Shown here: piece by piece, positions 21,756-44,885 of the stretch
Numbering within the stretch: the stretch's first letter is position 1
Layout: every line of letters begins with the position of its first letter
NCBI RefSeq assembly: GCF_036669915.1
Contig: NC_089322.1
Location: forward strand, 19,477,617-19,541,616
Direction: 5' to 3'
DNA from: Pocillopora verrucosa
Lineage: Eukaryota; Cnidaria; Anthozoa; Scleractinia; Pocilloporidae
DNA: 64,000 nucleotides
Position numbers and translations under genes: made by a program
The notes under the pieces: generated by a model
The model's input: only the letters and a program-made list of their open reading frames with translations
Told to the model about the DNA's origin: nothing
Database searches by the model: none

Positions 21756-24700
21756 TCAGTGGACCTCGTCTTCTGCTGTCAAGGAAATCATCGCGCTTTC
21801 GTTCATGTAGAGGTGTTTTTCAGGACACCAGTTGACAGGAATAGAGTGTTGTGATTTCACTTGTGATTCAGCAGGACCTCTTAGGCCTATTTTAACCTCT
21901 TTACAAGGTGATTGTAGCGTCTTACACGGAGATTCTCCCGAACTTTTGACAGAAGCTGTATCCTTGAGATCAGTCATGTGAAGTTTCCCAGGCCCTATAC
22001 CATAGCCATGATGGTGCACGCTGCTGTTTTGATGTAAAGTCGATGGAGATATCATGCAATTTCCGTCTCCTATATTTATCACGACCTCCTCTCTCGGTAC
22101 AACTGGCAAGTCGCTATATTCTTTAGATGATTCAGCCTCAGTTACGTTCAAAGAATTAAAACCAGCCTCTTCAGAATGTTTTTGATAACTTGGCAACTGC
22201 ACGTTTGGCGAAAAGGAGAGCGAGGACTTAATGTTTTCGTCTTCTAGCACATTTACCACAACTTTGTTCCATGGAATCATCGGCATATTATAAGATTCTT
22301 CTGAAAACCTCACATCTCTCTCATCCAACAGGATTTTAGATTCGTTTAGAAATTCCTTCAGAGATGCCTGAGATGTTCCAGAATCTTTTGATTGGCATTC
22401 ATCTCCCTTCGCCTGAATCGTCAGAGAACTTGCCTTGTCTGTCATCACATTTGGTCTTGTTTCTTGACAAGTTGCCCGTGTCCCATTATGTTCCTCGAAG
22501 AGAAACAAAGTTCCCTTCTCTGATTCTACTTGGCTTGCAGAAAGACAGTTCAGCGACGCATTCGAGGAAGTCGAACTGCATGGATCATTCGTGATCGGGA
22601 AAGTCCAATCTGCAGAGTTGTTGAAAAGTTGTGAAAATCCAGTAACTGGGTAGTCTGTGGATTTGTTAGGCGTAGTAGGATCAGAGGGTTGGTCATTCTG
22701 GAAGGGAGTTGTTTTAGGTTCAGAATCTTGGTAAGGCTTCACCATCACTAACTTCGTTTTGTAATTGATTTCACCGTCACTAAGATCTCCATCCAGACTA
22801 GTAGTTCTTGTTACTTCAGCTAGTTGCGGTTCAGAATCAGCAGGCCTGACAAGATTACTTCTTTTCTGACATTTATTCCTGGGTAGGACGAGAACACGAA
22901 AAAAAAAAAAAGTATCGAGAAGGTTAATATTTAGTGTCTGGGTTGATAAGAATCGAGCACACAAAGTTTTCATGATTGTACTTAGTAAATTTATAAATGT
23001 ATCTTGATTTTGTTCCGTATATTTCTACATTTTTCTCCTCTAATACATTGGATTTATTTCTTCTTTATTCTTAGCTTCAGTAAAAATAATATTTCGGTAG
23101 AGCGGGAATCTTGCTGAAGATAACTAGTTATCATTGTATCCAATCCCAATTCAATCCCAAGCCCACCGCGATATCTTCACTCCGACCCGATATAAGAACA
23201 ATAAGATCTCTCCAGCTGCCACGTACACGTTCTCCTTTTTTTAAAGGAGATTCCATTTACTTACAAAAAAATTTCTGTTTAGGCATGAAGCCATTTTCAT
23301 TTGAAGCATCTCTACACAGTTTAAACCTCTTTATAGAGTGGACACTGACATTATTTTCTCTCAAATGTGAAAAAATCTTCTAGAATTGTCTTTGGACTTG
23401 CTGCTATCTCTAATAAAGGAACAATTTATCTCCCCTTAATCGAGAATGTACCTAACTCATTTAAACTTACCATATAAGGGCAATAACAGTAACAATGAAA
23501 GGAATGGCTAACACTCCTGCTAAGACACCGCCAACTACTGCAGCAGAACTTGCTTCTGTTTCATCTCCGGTTTTCGAATGAGATTTCTCACTTTTCGTTT
23601 TGACATGCTTTCCTTTTTCACCCGCGTGTAATTTTGGAGGATCTTGGAGGATTTTCCAATGCAGCCCTTTCGCTGCCTTCATTCTACGGCGAACGACTAT
23701 TTTATTGTGAGTCATCGCTGACGTTTTTTTACTTAAGTGTGAAGCTCCGCTTTCTTGAACTCTATTGTTATCTTGTGGTAATGATTCGCTTTTGTTGTTA
23801 CTGTCAGCATGTCGTTTATCAGGCATTGACATGTCCTGTGATATAACCTCCGAGGAGAACGCATGCGTAGAAAAGGACACTTGATCTGTATCTTATCCAA
23901 GAACAATTGCGTAGTACCATCATTAGTGAATGTGAGTGAATGCAAAGAATAAGGTCAGGAAATCATATGATTGACACCAGTGCTATTTGTTACTTATGGG
24001 CAATGATCGTAGAGGGTTTTCATTAATTACACAAGTCTAAGGCGATTGTAGAACCGGCTAACTTTCTTAATAACCTTTATCTGATCAATCTCATCTTAAT
24101 CTTATTATACGAGATCTTTTTCCGGATAATTTGGCAACAACAGTCCTGAACACGTCTCAAAGCGGAGGAAACAACGAAGAGTTGAGTAAATTAATTTGGC
24201 AATCCTTTGATACATTGTGATAATTCTTTTATTTATCGAGCTTATTCCGTCAGGATGGCTGGCTGTTGGTCTATATATATACGTTTTCATGGACCTGGAT
24301 TTCGTTTCAATCCATAAATAGTAGCAAACATCCAGCATATCTACCTTGCACCTGGTCAATAGCGCAAATTTAAGGACGATGCTGTTTAAAGACTTGAGTT
24401 GTACACGTACAAACCTCAAAACAACGCTTCGTTGACGCTCGTGACAAGACGAAAAACATATTTCTCCATTTCTTTATCGAGTTCAAAACGTACCATCTCT
24501 CTTACTCTTACTAATTTGATGCTATAGAAATAGACCTCACCCACCATAGAGTACTTGTAGCTCAGTGGTAAAGCATTGGTACGGCGCGCGGAGCCCGAAG
24601 GTCTGAGGTTCGATTCCTCATAGGACTCAGAATTTTTCTTTGTCCCACGCTTGTGACAAGACGAAAGACATCCTTCTCTTTTTCTTTACCGAGCCCTCCT

Positions 24701-24806
24701 GTTCTATTTACAAACAATGCTTAGTTTTCTTACCTTTACAAGATGCCGTTTCGAGTAACAGTAAACATTGAAAAAGAAAAACGATAAAAACTTTGTTCTT
24801 ATTCAT
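21756..24806 (-). CDS. Unrecognised single-pass type I membrane protein, 3 exons, 536 aa
   Basis: I do not recognise this family. The coding exons are 24734-24806, 23471-23885 and 21756-22878, joined by GT/AG sites with matching phases. They give 1611 bases. Exon 1 encodes a signal peptide (MNKNKVFIVFLFQCLLLLET, then ASCK). Residues 25-138 are extracellular and hydrophilic, with a basic cluster VVRRRMKAAKG and a Lys/Ser-rich stalk. The membrane span is residues 139-163 (AVVGGVLAGVLAIPFIVTVI). The 373-residue tail starts with the basic stop-transfer NKCQKRSN. It contains two copies of a motif, YNMPMIPWNKVVVNV (359-373) and YSDLPVVPREEVVINI (417-432), and a doubled SPCK. A receptor or adhesion-type role is only a guess from topology. 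No extracellular domain is recognisable and further exons between 1 and 2 cannot be excluded. Confidence 0.78.
24546..24670 (+). repeat. tRNA-derived SINE copy
   Basis: An A-box-like 'tagctcagtggtaaagc' (24559-24575) and a perfect B box 'ggttcgattcc' are followed by a tail 'tttctttgtcccacgcttgt' and 'gacaagacgaaa'. The spacing suits RNA polymerase III. The tail also occurs at 2620, 24440, 39595 and 40030. Acceptor-stem pairing is poor, so it is a SINE rather than a tRNA gene. It lies just downstream, on the plus strand, of the signal-peptide gene's intron 1 and start region. Confidence 0.65.
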
Positions 24807-25639
24807 GACTCTGAGCTGTCTCGAAGGGTGGTAAGAAACAGCGCTCTCTCTTAGAGAGAAAATAATTTCTAATTGATGCGTCACAATGACAGCTCTTGCA
24901 TCATTACTGGGCGTGCGCAAGAGCTATTCACGCGAAGAAAGGAGAAACACAAGGTGAGGACTGTGGAGAATTAGGGGGCACAGATTAAGGCCCTGTTGAA
25001 GCCTGGGTTACAGTTTACCTATGAGGACTTGTACATCACTCACCATCCGTATATCAAATCTATTTCGCTTCGTGTCACTCTCGTATAAAACACAGCGGGA
25101 AGGGAGAGAGCACCTATTTCAAGTATTGGTGAATAGGAAGGGCGTGTACTCGAAGGGAGGCAATAATTCCAGAATTTACGATATCTAGTCGTTCAAGGCG
25201 AGTGACGCGATGATTTACGCGAACAAATCACCAATACAACTCTTAGTTCGAGTACAGTATCATTCCATTCTCACCATTATATTACAAGCATCAGAGCAAT
25301 AGCTGCAAACTAAACTTAAAAAAATAACAATTTTCTGACAAACGTGTAGTTCATGACGGTAACTATAGAGACCTAGAAGTAAAGCATTCGCGCAATCTTC
25401 GTTACTTGATATTTTGCACGTTACAGGAAGCAGGTAGGTTCCGTATGACAGCAACTTATACTGCAACGGTATCTCGTTGCAAAAACTTTACTTAAAATCA
25501 AGGGAAAGCTCAGACAATAAAGAGAATCCGGAAAAACACTTCTAACTCAGTTGTATTTGAGTACATTGTTAATATCATATCGTGGTTAACTGATCCCTTC
25601 TTTGCATTCTCTTGGTTTTCTCTTCTCTTGTGGTCTTGA
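24807..25639. other. Intergenic region between the membrane-protein gene and DNM1L
   Basis: This holds the promoter side of the membrane-protein gene and the 3' flank of DNM1L, both on the minus strand. I see no other gene or recognisable element. Confidence 0.5.
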
Positions 25640-37451
<11,812 letters not shown>

Positions 37452-38492
37452 CTCCTTGTGGAGAAATACCGATAATATTGCGACCTGTGACTGCCGGTTC
37501 AAAAGTTTTCAACTGTTTTCCTAATTTTAGACGTCGCCTTTCGTGAACTGAGCATCTATTTTTACAGAAAACCGCTGTCTAGTAAACATTCTCTGGGCAC
37601 AACTTCCGGTTCAGTGACATTCGTCTCACTTGACCGTTACAACGAATGAAGCAGTTTAATTAAAGACCGCAGTGGCTTATAACGTCTGTATCAAACCTAT
37701 GAATATAAATAAACGAAGAGACGAACGGACAGACAATTGAATGGTAAAAAATAGGGCGTGTAGGGGATGGTGATTGCCTCTCGCTTTGTTTTTTTTGTTA
37801 TTTTACACTATCAGGAGCCCATTACTTGACACTATTCAAAAATATCTTACCAACAAAGGTACGAAAGGAGAAGGCGCACTCCTAAAAAAGGCTTTTATCA
37901 TCTGTACTCCAAATTTACCTGGGTAAAAAGATGGTGGGAAGGTCGCGAAACTGAGAGAAGTCTTCCCCTCCCTCCCTCCCCCCATTTTATTTGTGTATCA
38001 ATATTTTGAGGAATTTCGAAGATCAACAGATCGAGCACGTTGCGTACTCTACAAGGTAAAGGAACCGCTGAAGTCATTTTTAAAAACCATCATCTTTGTT
38101 TGTTGTCATTCAAACCTTTCTTTAGCAAAATAATCTTTTTCTTTACAAAATAGACTTATATGCCTCCCAACTGCCTTATATGCCTTTCACAACTATGAAA
38201 ACGACACGTAATGATATTTAACATTTATATCTTAAAAACTGTCTTACATTTGATATATAAGAATATTTGAATGGTAGAGTTGTGCTTTAATCTTCAATCT
38301 TCAATCCATAGGTACGAAATCGTTAAAAAACCTCTATAAACTTATCAATAAATAAATTATCTTCGATAGGTTTCACAGAGCATTTTAAAATGTAGTCAAT
38401 TTCAAAAAGTATTCCTACTTGAAAGTCACGCTAGATATTTCAGTTTCTCATTTCGTTTCAGGCCTTAATTCTAAAATCATTCATCTTCATAT
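37452..38492. other. Intergenic region between DNM1L and AMT
   Basis: DNM1L starts here and AMT ends here, both on the minus strand, so the stretch contains the DNM1L promoter and the AMT 3' flank. No other gene or repeat is recognised. Confidence 0.5.
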
Positions 38493-39808
38493 TCATTTCC
38501 CAAAGTAGTAGTTTGTTGGCAAAAAAGGCATCTTTACAACTTGAGCGTCAATCCTCTTCTTGTACACCTCTAAATGTAATGCTGTCCCTGGTTTGGATAA
38601 CGCTGTTGGTACGTAAGCCATTGCAATATTCTGCTTCAGGCACGGTGATGGACAACCGCTTGTCACGTGACCTAAAAAGTAATAATTAAAAAAAAAGGAA
38701 TATTCAAGGGCAACACAAAGAATTTGGTTCTGATTGGTTGATGATAAAAATAAAAATAAAAACGGGAACAACAACAATTTCATCAAAGCGAGCAAAAAAA
38801 CCTATAACAAGCCTAGGATTCTAACATGTGTGCCACTTTTTAATAATAATAATAATGATAATGGTAGCTCAAAAATATGAAGGGAGATCTGATTTCCTCG
38901 ACTACATCATCACCTGTAACTTTTATGGCGGAAGGATGCTTTAAAGAGAGGAAAGCTCTAGAGAATACAGTGTGGTTAATGGAATAGATCTCGACGATCG
39001 GTTCGGTGATTTTTATCGAGTATACAGCGAGTTAAGGGCCTGAAAGGAACTGACATTGTTTACAATTTGCATCTTTCTCGTTTCTCTCCCCTCCCTTCCC
39101 CCCCCCCCCCCCCATCCTTTTCCTCCTCCTTCTTCCTGAAATTCAAAACCTGATCCTGACACAATCTATTTTAATCTCCTTAACCCCTTGGCCCTTAAGA
39201 GTGACCAGCATTTAACTTCTCCTTTGCTACTGAATCATTCATTAAGATCATGAGAATAAAGAAAATGATCGCTAACCCAAGAACCTTTGATTATTACACG
39301 AATTCTCCTTTTCAATAACAAACGACAAGTATAGATAGGTGTATGGAGAATATAGATACTAATGTCAGTGTGTAAAGGGTTAAGATTTACCCAACCGGAT
39401 TACCAAAATTGATATAACGTTTTTATGCCTAAGAAAAGATGTAATATCGTGTGTTTATAAACTGGATTCAAAATGGACGCAGTTTTTTTACATGTCACCT
39501 ACCTACTTTGTTACCATCAGCATCTAAAATATTTGCCCCCGCTAAAAAAAAAAAGAAAAGATAAAAAAATATCATTTGGTTGTTTTTAAGCTCGTGACAA
39601 GACGAATAACAATTTTTCCTTACCTCAAGACATAACTTAAAATATTCCATCTTTCCTATTCTACTTAATCTTTCCTAGGTAATTTAGTGTTAACAACTAG
39701 GTTAAAAACGTAAATTGGCCACCGTAAAGAGTAAAAAAGCAGGCGTTTCAAGCGTTAGCCCTTCGTCAGAGCAATTGGTCTGAAACACTAAATTACCAGC
39801 TACACTCG

Positions 39809-39847
<39 letters not shown>

Positions 39848-42800
39848 TCCTTTATTCATTAATCTCTCCTACGTTGCTAATTCTGGCAGGATGCGTAAAA
39901 CAAAGGACACAAGAAAGGGCCTAAGTCACCACAGAGTTCTCTACGCTCTGTGTCATCGCATCAAAGCGCGGAATCCGAAAGTCTGAAAGTCTGAGGTTCG
40001 ATTTTTCATGGGAACTCAGGTCTCGTCCATTATTTCACGCTCGTGACAAGACAAAACGACATATTTCTTTCGTACTTCCCAGTATTTAGAAATTACATCC
40101 AAAATTTCGTATCATTCAGAAAGAAGAGACGCAAAATTTTCTAACTAAAATTTTACCTCTCGCAGGAGGGCCTTTCGACACAAGCCCTACTCTCTTCCTC
40201 TTGGTCTTCTCTTTAATCTGTCTGAGGATTATTTCCGCTCCTGGAAAGTCTGCTTGGGCACGTCGTCTTTTCCCTTGAAAAATTTAAAAGCATTATATTC
40301 ACACATAACCTTTTTCACACCATCAAGGAATATACATCTTAATGCTGTCAAATATTATATTTAGCGTGTGCCCGTAGCCCGTGTGGCTACAACTTTATCA
40401 ACAGCATATATGAGCGCTTTCCGATTGGGTAATTGGGATTTACCTATTTGGTGAGGATCAATCATAGAGTAAAAGTCGCCACTCTTTAGGATGTGAACGC
40501 GCTAGTTACGTATGAAATTATGCGCAACAAGGATAAAAAAACGACACAATTACCCGGCCAGATCGTGGACTCAGACCATTTTTTCAAATGAAACTAACTC
40601 ACCAATTGTCCACACAAGAACAGCTTCAACAGGCGTGGTGTTTTCATCAATGTCGTTTCCATAGAGACAAAGCCCAGCTTCTAGTCTCAGACTGTCCCTC
40701 GGCCCCAGGCCTGCTGGCTTAACATCTGCCTCTTTGCTTTCTAATAATGCTTTCGTCAAATCAACAGCTCTCTCCTTGTCCACTGACAGCTGCGCATAGC
40801 GGAAAAATCATTCAAAATTAATAATTGTATTTTTCTATCTGTGATGACTATGGCTTTGTCCGTTTTACGCAGGATAGATCGAAAATACGCAAAAAAGTAA
40901 CCTGTTTTAGGCACTCCGTCATCGGTGACGAGTGAGGGAGCGGGTAGGCGATAAACGGAAGACGAGATTGTTAGGAACGGGTTTATAATTGGGACAGGAG
41001 TCGCGTTACCTCAAACCCATCCTCTCCCGTGTAGCCACAACGCGTAACTCGTACATCTTTGATCCCAAACGCTTCCACTACGCCACCGTGCATGAAAAAC
41101 ATTTTACTAAGATCACTTTGCACACCACTTTGAAGAACTTTGGCAGCTTGAGGTCCTGAAATATATGTACATCCACACTTCATTAATATATAGAATATTT
41201 ACATTGACTCTCCTAATTTGATGAAAACTACTTTTTTGACCATCTCAAACTGAAATATGAGACCCCATCCACGTTATTGCGATTTTGTCGGAAAACGCTT
41301 ATTTATTCTGCATTTTTTGCCTATAATTTATCGTTAAACGCTTACAACCGTTGATAAAAAAATGAATCTTTTCAATAGAAAAAGATTTCAAGAGAGGAGT
41401 GTTTTGAAAACGCATCGCTCTTAAAATGCTCCGTTTCTTGTGTGGAAAAGTGAAAACATACACTCTTAGAGACGATGACGAAAAATGCGTTACATACTGT
41501 CAGTTCCATCTGCGTTTTCGGGTATTCTAGTGTGGACGATAGACGAAAACGCATAAACATGTATGTGATTTTGGATCAATCTGAGTATTTGACCAACTGC
41601 GCACCTACGCCTTCCATAAGCCAACAACAGTCAACCGATAACAAATAAGAGTTAATGTTGGATTAGGGGAGGGGTAGGTGCGCAGTTACTGAGATACTGA
41701 GACTGATGAGTGATTTTTAATGCAAACACAGCAGTGTGGATAGCTGAGAGCAAACCGAAAACGCTACTGTTCATGGAGATATTTTGTTTCCTTTTTTTAG
41801 ACGAAAGCGAACACTCAATAAAACGCATCGGCGTGTGTGTGTTTTGTTTTGTTTTTTTTTAATGTTCACATAAATAAATTGCAATTTTAAACTGTATACA
41901 AACGTCTCTACCTTGTAATGCAACAAGTGCTTTGTCCTCAAGAATTTCAAGCGCAACATCCAAATCATTGCTCACTGCCTTCAGTCTATCCTGTTCAAAA
42001 GAATGGTACGCTAGACTGATTAGTAACTACATACTTAAGGTGTACAATGCCCTAGTCGTGTAACTTGAGAGAGGATTATGGTCTTTCAGTAATTAATTCA
42101 TCAATCAAGTAAGCACCTAATTAACAAAGTAAAAAGCCTTTATACAGGCCCAAGTGGCCCATAGGGCCGGTGCTTAACTTCAGTTTCCTTAGCATGAAGC
42201 GGCTAGGAGTATTGCTACTCCCCCCTGGATGGGATGCTAGTCCATCACAGGGTTACCTGCAGCATATTTGCTGATACCCATTTGTACACCTGGGTGAAGA
42301 AAAGCACTGTGAGAGTAAAGTGTCTTGCCCAAGAACACAACACAATGACCCCGGACAGGGCTCAAACCTGGACCACTCAATCCAGAGTCAAGTGCACCAG
42401 CCATGAGGCCACCATGCCTCCACAATTAAAAAAGTGTCCAAGTTCAATATGTCTTCACTCAAGTAAAGAATGACATAAAGACCTTCAGGTAAACCAGGGA
42501 TTTTTTTTCTGTATTTTTTCCATACACAGCTGCCAATGGTGTAATAAGCAGGTGTGCTGTAATGCATATCCCAAACACAAGAGCTTACTTACAGGCTAAA
42601 CAGATGGTGGTCAGAGGTCCTAACTCTTAAACCCTTTAACACCCAAGATCTTAGTAGTAATTCTCCTTACTGTCTGCCATACAGTTCTTGTGATGTTAGT
42701 TTGGAGAATTTGGTAGTGGATCAACTTATAATCCCCTAAATTTAAATTTTTCTCTACTCTCATCACTTGTCTTCTTGATATTGTATTGATTATGTAAAGA

Positions 42801-44652
42801 GAAATTATGTCTTGGTCACTCATGAGAGTTTAAGGATTAAATCCTAAAAGTGATCACATGAAACTTCTCTATATCACATCCATAAATTATACAGCAAACA
42901 GGGAATGAGAATACTCAAACTTATCAGGTGGTGGTTTTTATCTTGATCTAAAACCAAATTCTTGTAACTAAGTTACCAGGAAATGTGCAGCAGCTAAAGG
43001 CAAGAATTAACGATTAGGTCTTAGGAGTTTAAGGGTTAAAGGCAGTGGTAGACCGCTGGTAACTAGCTGGGTAAAACTCCTGGGATAAACATTGTGAAAC
43101 AATAAAATGATGCAAAAAGGATAAGAAAGATGGTCAATTTTTGAGCTAAGTAAAGAAATAGTCTTGTCACAAGGTTGGGACAAAGTGAAAAAAAACAGAG
43201 TCCCTGTGAGGAATCAAACCTTAGACCTTTGGATTCTGTGCTCCAATATCCTACCAATGAGCCACAGACACTCCATGGTGAGTAAGGCCATTATGGAGTT
43301 CATAATGGCCTTGCTCTTGATGCACATTCTCCACACTGTTTTCTATACATTTCCTAAGGTGCTGACAAGGAGAATTTGTTTAACAATCAAGAGCTTCTTT
43401 CATTGGTGATCATTTCCTTTATTCTCATCACCTTACTTATTTGATTCAGGGGTGTTATTGTAAAGAGAAATTAGATGCTGGTCCCTCTTAGGGGACAAGA
43501 TGTGACTGTGGCCATTACTTCTATGGGAATGTTGTTTTACTACATGTAAATCACAAGTTCCATAGTTACCTGAAGATGCTCCAAAACTTTATCTGCACAC
43601 CCTGCATTGGACACTACATACAAATGTTCAGGTGTTTTGTTTATGATCAAGTCATCAATAATCCCACCATCTTCTGTGGTAAACAGAGAAAGAGTCCCTG
43701 TGTAATCTGCAAGTCCTGCAATATCTGCAACTACCAGGCTTTCCAAAAATTTAATTCTGTCACTTCCATGCACTTTAAATTGCAACATGTGGGATACATC
43801 AAACAGAGAGGCATGTTGCCGAGTGTGTAAATGTGAAGGTAGTACACCATCTTTATATTGCACTGGCATTGACCAACCGCAGAAAGGGACCATCTTTCCA
43901 CCAAGCTCCAAATGGAAATCATACAAAGGTGTTTTTCTCAAATTCTCCTGAAAAAAAAAAAAGCAGGTAGGATAAGATAAGTGCTGCTTCAAACAAAAAA
44001 AAGTCTACAAAAGAAGTATGCAACTACTTAATATGCATTGCCATATGCTTCTTTCCTCTCTCTAACCTTTCCCAGTTCCCCCCACCCTCCCCTTTAGCTT
44101 AAGGAATGGGGGGGGGGGGGTCTTAATGGAACTTGGGGTAGGCAGGTGTTGCACTAAGACATTTAAAATATGACCCTGTCTATGACAAAATCCATTCACT
44201 TAGCAATCTTTTTTAGAACAAAAAGTATGCAAAGTGTAGAATATGAACCTCACAGAGCAACTTCTGAGTACATCCAGACAATATTTCATGGGTTAACTGC
44301 CATGGGACAGTTGTATTAACTGCCATAACCCCGACAGTCCCCTTCCATATCCTTCCCCCTCTCCCCCCCCCCCCCCCTCCGCCGCTTGAATGCTGATAAA
44401 GTGAGAATTTCCATTGCGATGTCCTTGAAATTTCCAAAAATAAAATTGAAATGCTTTTTACAAAAAACATTAAGTGTAGCTCTCTTAGGTACAGCAGCTG
44501 AGCGCAAAAGATGCGCTTACCTCAGAATCTGTTGCAAACGCCCGAGAACCATGCGAAGTCTTCGTTAGCGCGCTGGACATCGGAAGCCGAGTATTCCTTC
44601 TGCAGGCTTTACAAAGAAACCTACTTGTAGATAATCGGAAAATAGCACTCAT
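38493..44652 (-). CDS. AMT: Aminomethyltransferase, glycine cleavage system T-protein
   Basis: The T-protein moves the aminomethyl unit from lipoyl-H-protein to tetrahydrofolate, releasing ammonia, in the mitochondrial matrix. The coding exons in transcript order are 44521-44652, 43570-43947, 41912-41990, 41010-41155, 40603-40789, 40157-40273, 39503-39541 and 38493-38671. They total 1257 bases and 418 residues (human 403). Exon 1 is a Ser/Arg-rich mitochondrial presequence beginning [20 protein letters not shown]. Family blocks are [103 protein letters not shown], and [19 protein letters not shown] at the C-terminal barrel. The exon at 39503-39541 is only 39 bases. All phases join, and nothing indicates damage. 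Confidence 0.98.
39183..39385 (+). repeat. Interspersed repeat, family C copy
   Basis: The copy reads 'ttaagagtgaccagcattta', 'aatcattcattaagatcatg', 'atgatcgctaacccaagaac' and 'atactaatgtcagtgtgtaa', and ends in 'agggttaag'. It lies in an AMT intron. Confidence 0.65.
39672..39858. repeat. Repeat family A, joined reverse and terminal forward arms
   Basis: The sequence runs from 'taggtaatttagtgttaaca' through 'aaattggccaccgtaaagag' and 'gttagcccttcgtcagagca', then directly to 'caccgacgcagcaccaca' and 'ctttagaaacttacctcc'. The GUC site of the hammerhead-like core has become GCC. It lies in an AMT intron. Confidence 0.65.
39930..40065 (+). repeat. Decayed tRNA-derived SINE copy
   Basis: It contains 'aaagcgcggaatccgaaagt', 'ctgaggttcgatttttcatg' and the tail 'cacgctcgtgacaagac', matching the SINE at 24546-24670. 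The A box is not intact. Confidence 0.5.
41225..41835. repeat. Probable MITE with repeated AAAACGC ends
   Basis: Short motifs with AAAACGC or its complement, often next to GTGTGGA or CATCCAC, recur at both ends ('ccatccacgttattgcg', 'gtgtggacgatagacgaaaa', 'agtgtggatagctgagagc', 'aaccgaaaacgctactgttc'). No open frame of note is present. It lies in an AMT intron, and the boundaries are approximate. Confidence 0.4.
42140..42425 (-). repeat. SINE-like repeat with reverse tRNA promoter boxes
   Basis: It shares 'actcccccctggatgggatg' and 'gcactgtgagagtaaagtgt' with 32840-33145. At the right end, on the minus strand, a B-box-like 'ccaggtttgagccc' follows an A-box-like stretch. This suggests a tRNA-derived SINE transcribed leftward. 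It lies in an AMT intron. Confidence 0.65.
42632..42838 (-). repeat. Interspersed repeat, family B copy
   Basis: The order is 'ctttaacacccaagatctta', 'attctccttactgtctgcca', 'gatgttagtttggagaattt', 'catcacttgtcttcttgat' and 'cttggtcactcatgagagtt'. A family D copy follows immediately. Confidence 0.7.
42835..43042 (+). repeat. Interspersed repeat, family D copy
   Basis: The order is 'gggaatgagaatactcaaac', 'tttttatcttgatctaaaac', 'tcttgtaactaagttaccag', 'gaattaacgattaggt' and 'gtttaagggttaaa'. It matches 49638-49850. Confidence 0.65.
43140..43285 (-). repeat. tRNA-derived SINE copy, reverse orientation
   Basis: The copy reads 'gaggaatcaaaccttagacc', 'tttggattctgtgctcc' and 'ctaccaatgagccacagaca', the reverse complement of the tRNA-like head at 2534-2610. 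Confidence 0.6.
43310..43505 (-). repeat. Interspersed repeat, family C copy
   Basis: The copy reads 'cacattctccacactgtttt', 'ctgacaaggagaatttgttt', 'caatcaagagcttctttcat' and 'aaattagatgctggtccct', the reverse orientation of family C. It lies in AMT intron 2. Confidence 0.65.
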
Positions 44653-44885
44653 TTTCCAAGATTCTCAATATGTCTACCAAAATATCCTCAGATCGACGAA
44701 GAAAAATAACCTCCTCTCCGTAGGTTGTGAAATAATTATCGACCGCGAAGATGCAGATATTGGTCAGCAGTCTCCCTAAGGAGCAGGCGTTGTAATATGT
44801 TTATAGCGTCCGTGCAATGGACGCCATGATGAAATTCATAAGGTAAAGATGAGGTATTAGAAGATTACTTGAGAACGGAAGCAAA
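44653..44885. promoter_or_regulatory. Divergent AMT/ING3 promoter interval
   Basis: The start codons of AMT (minus) and ING3 (plus) are separated by only 233 bp, so both 5' UTRs and promoters must share this interval unless upstream non-coding exons exist. No TATA box is obvious at a sensible distance from either start. Transcription start sites cannot be placed from sequence alone. Confidence 0.6.

Noticed and set aside
24559..24630. Possible tRNA gene on the plus strand
   Set aside because: A and B boxes are good, but the acceptor stem does not pair, and decayed relatives occur at four other places in the window. A SINE explains it better.
39092..39113. Long poly-C run, and similar runs at about 44110 and 44360
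   Set aside because: Simple homopolymer tracts in AMT introns. Their lengths may be unreliable and nothing suggests function.
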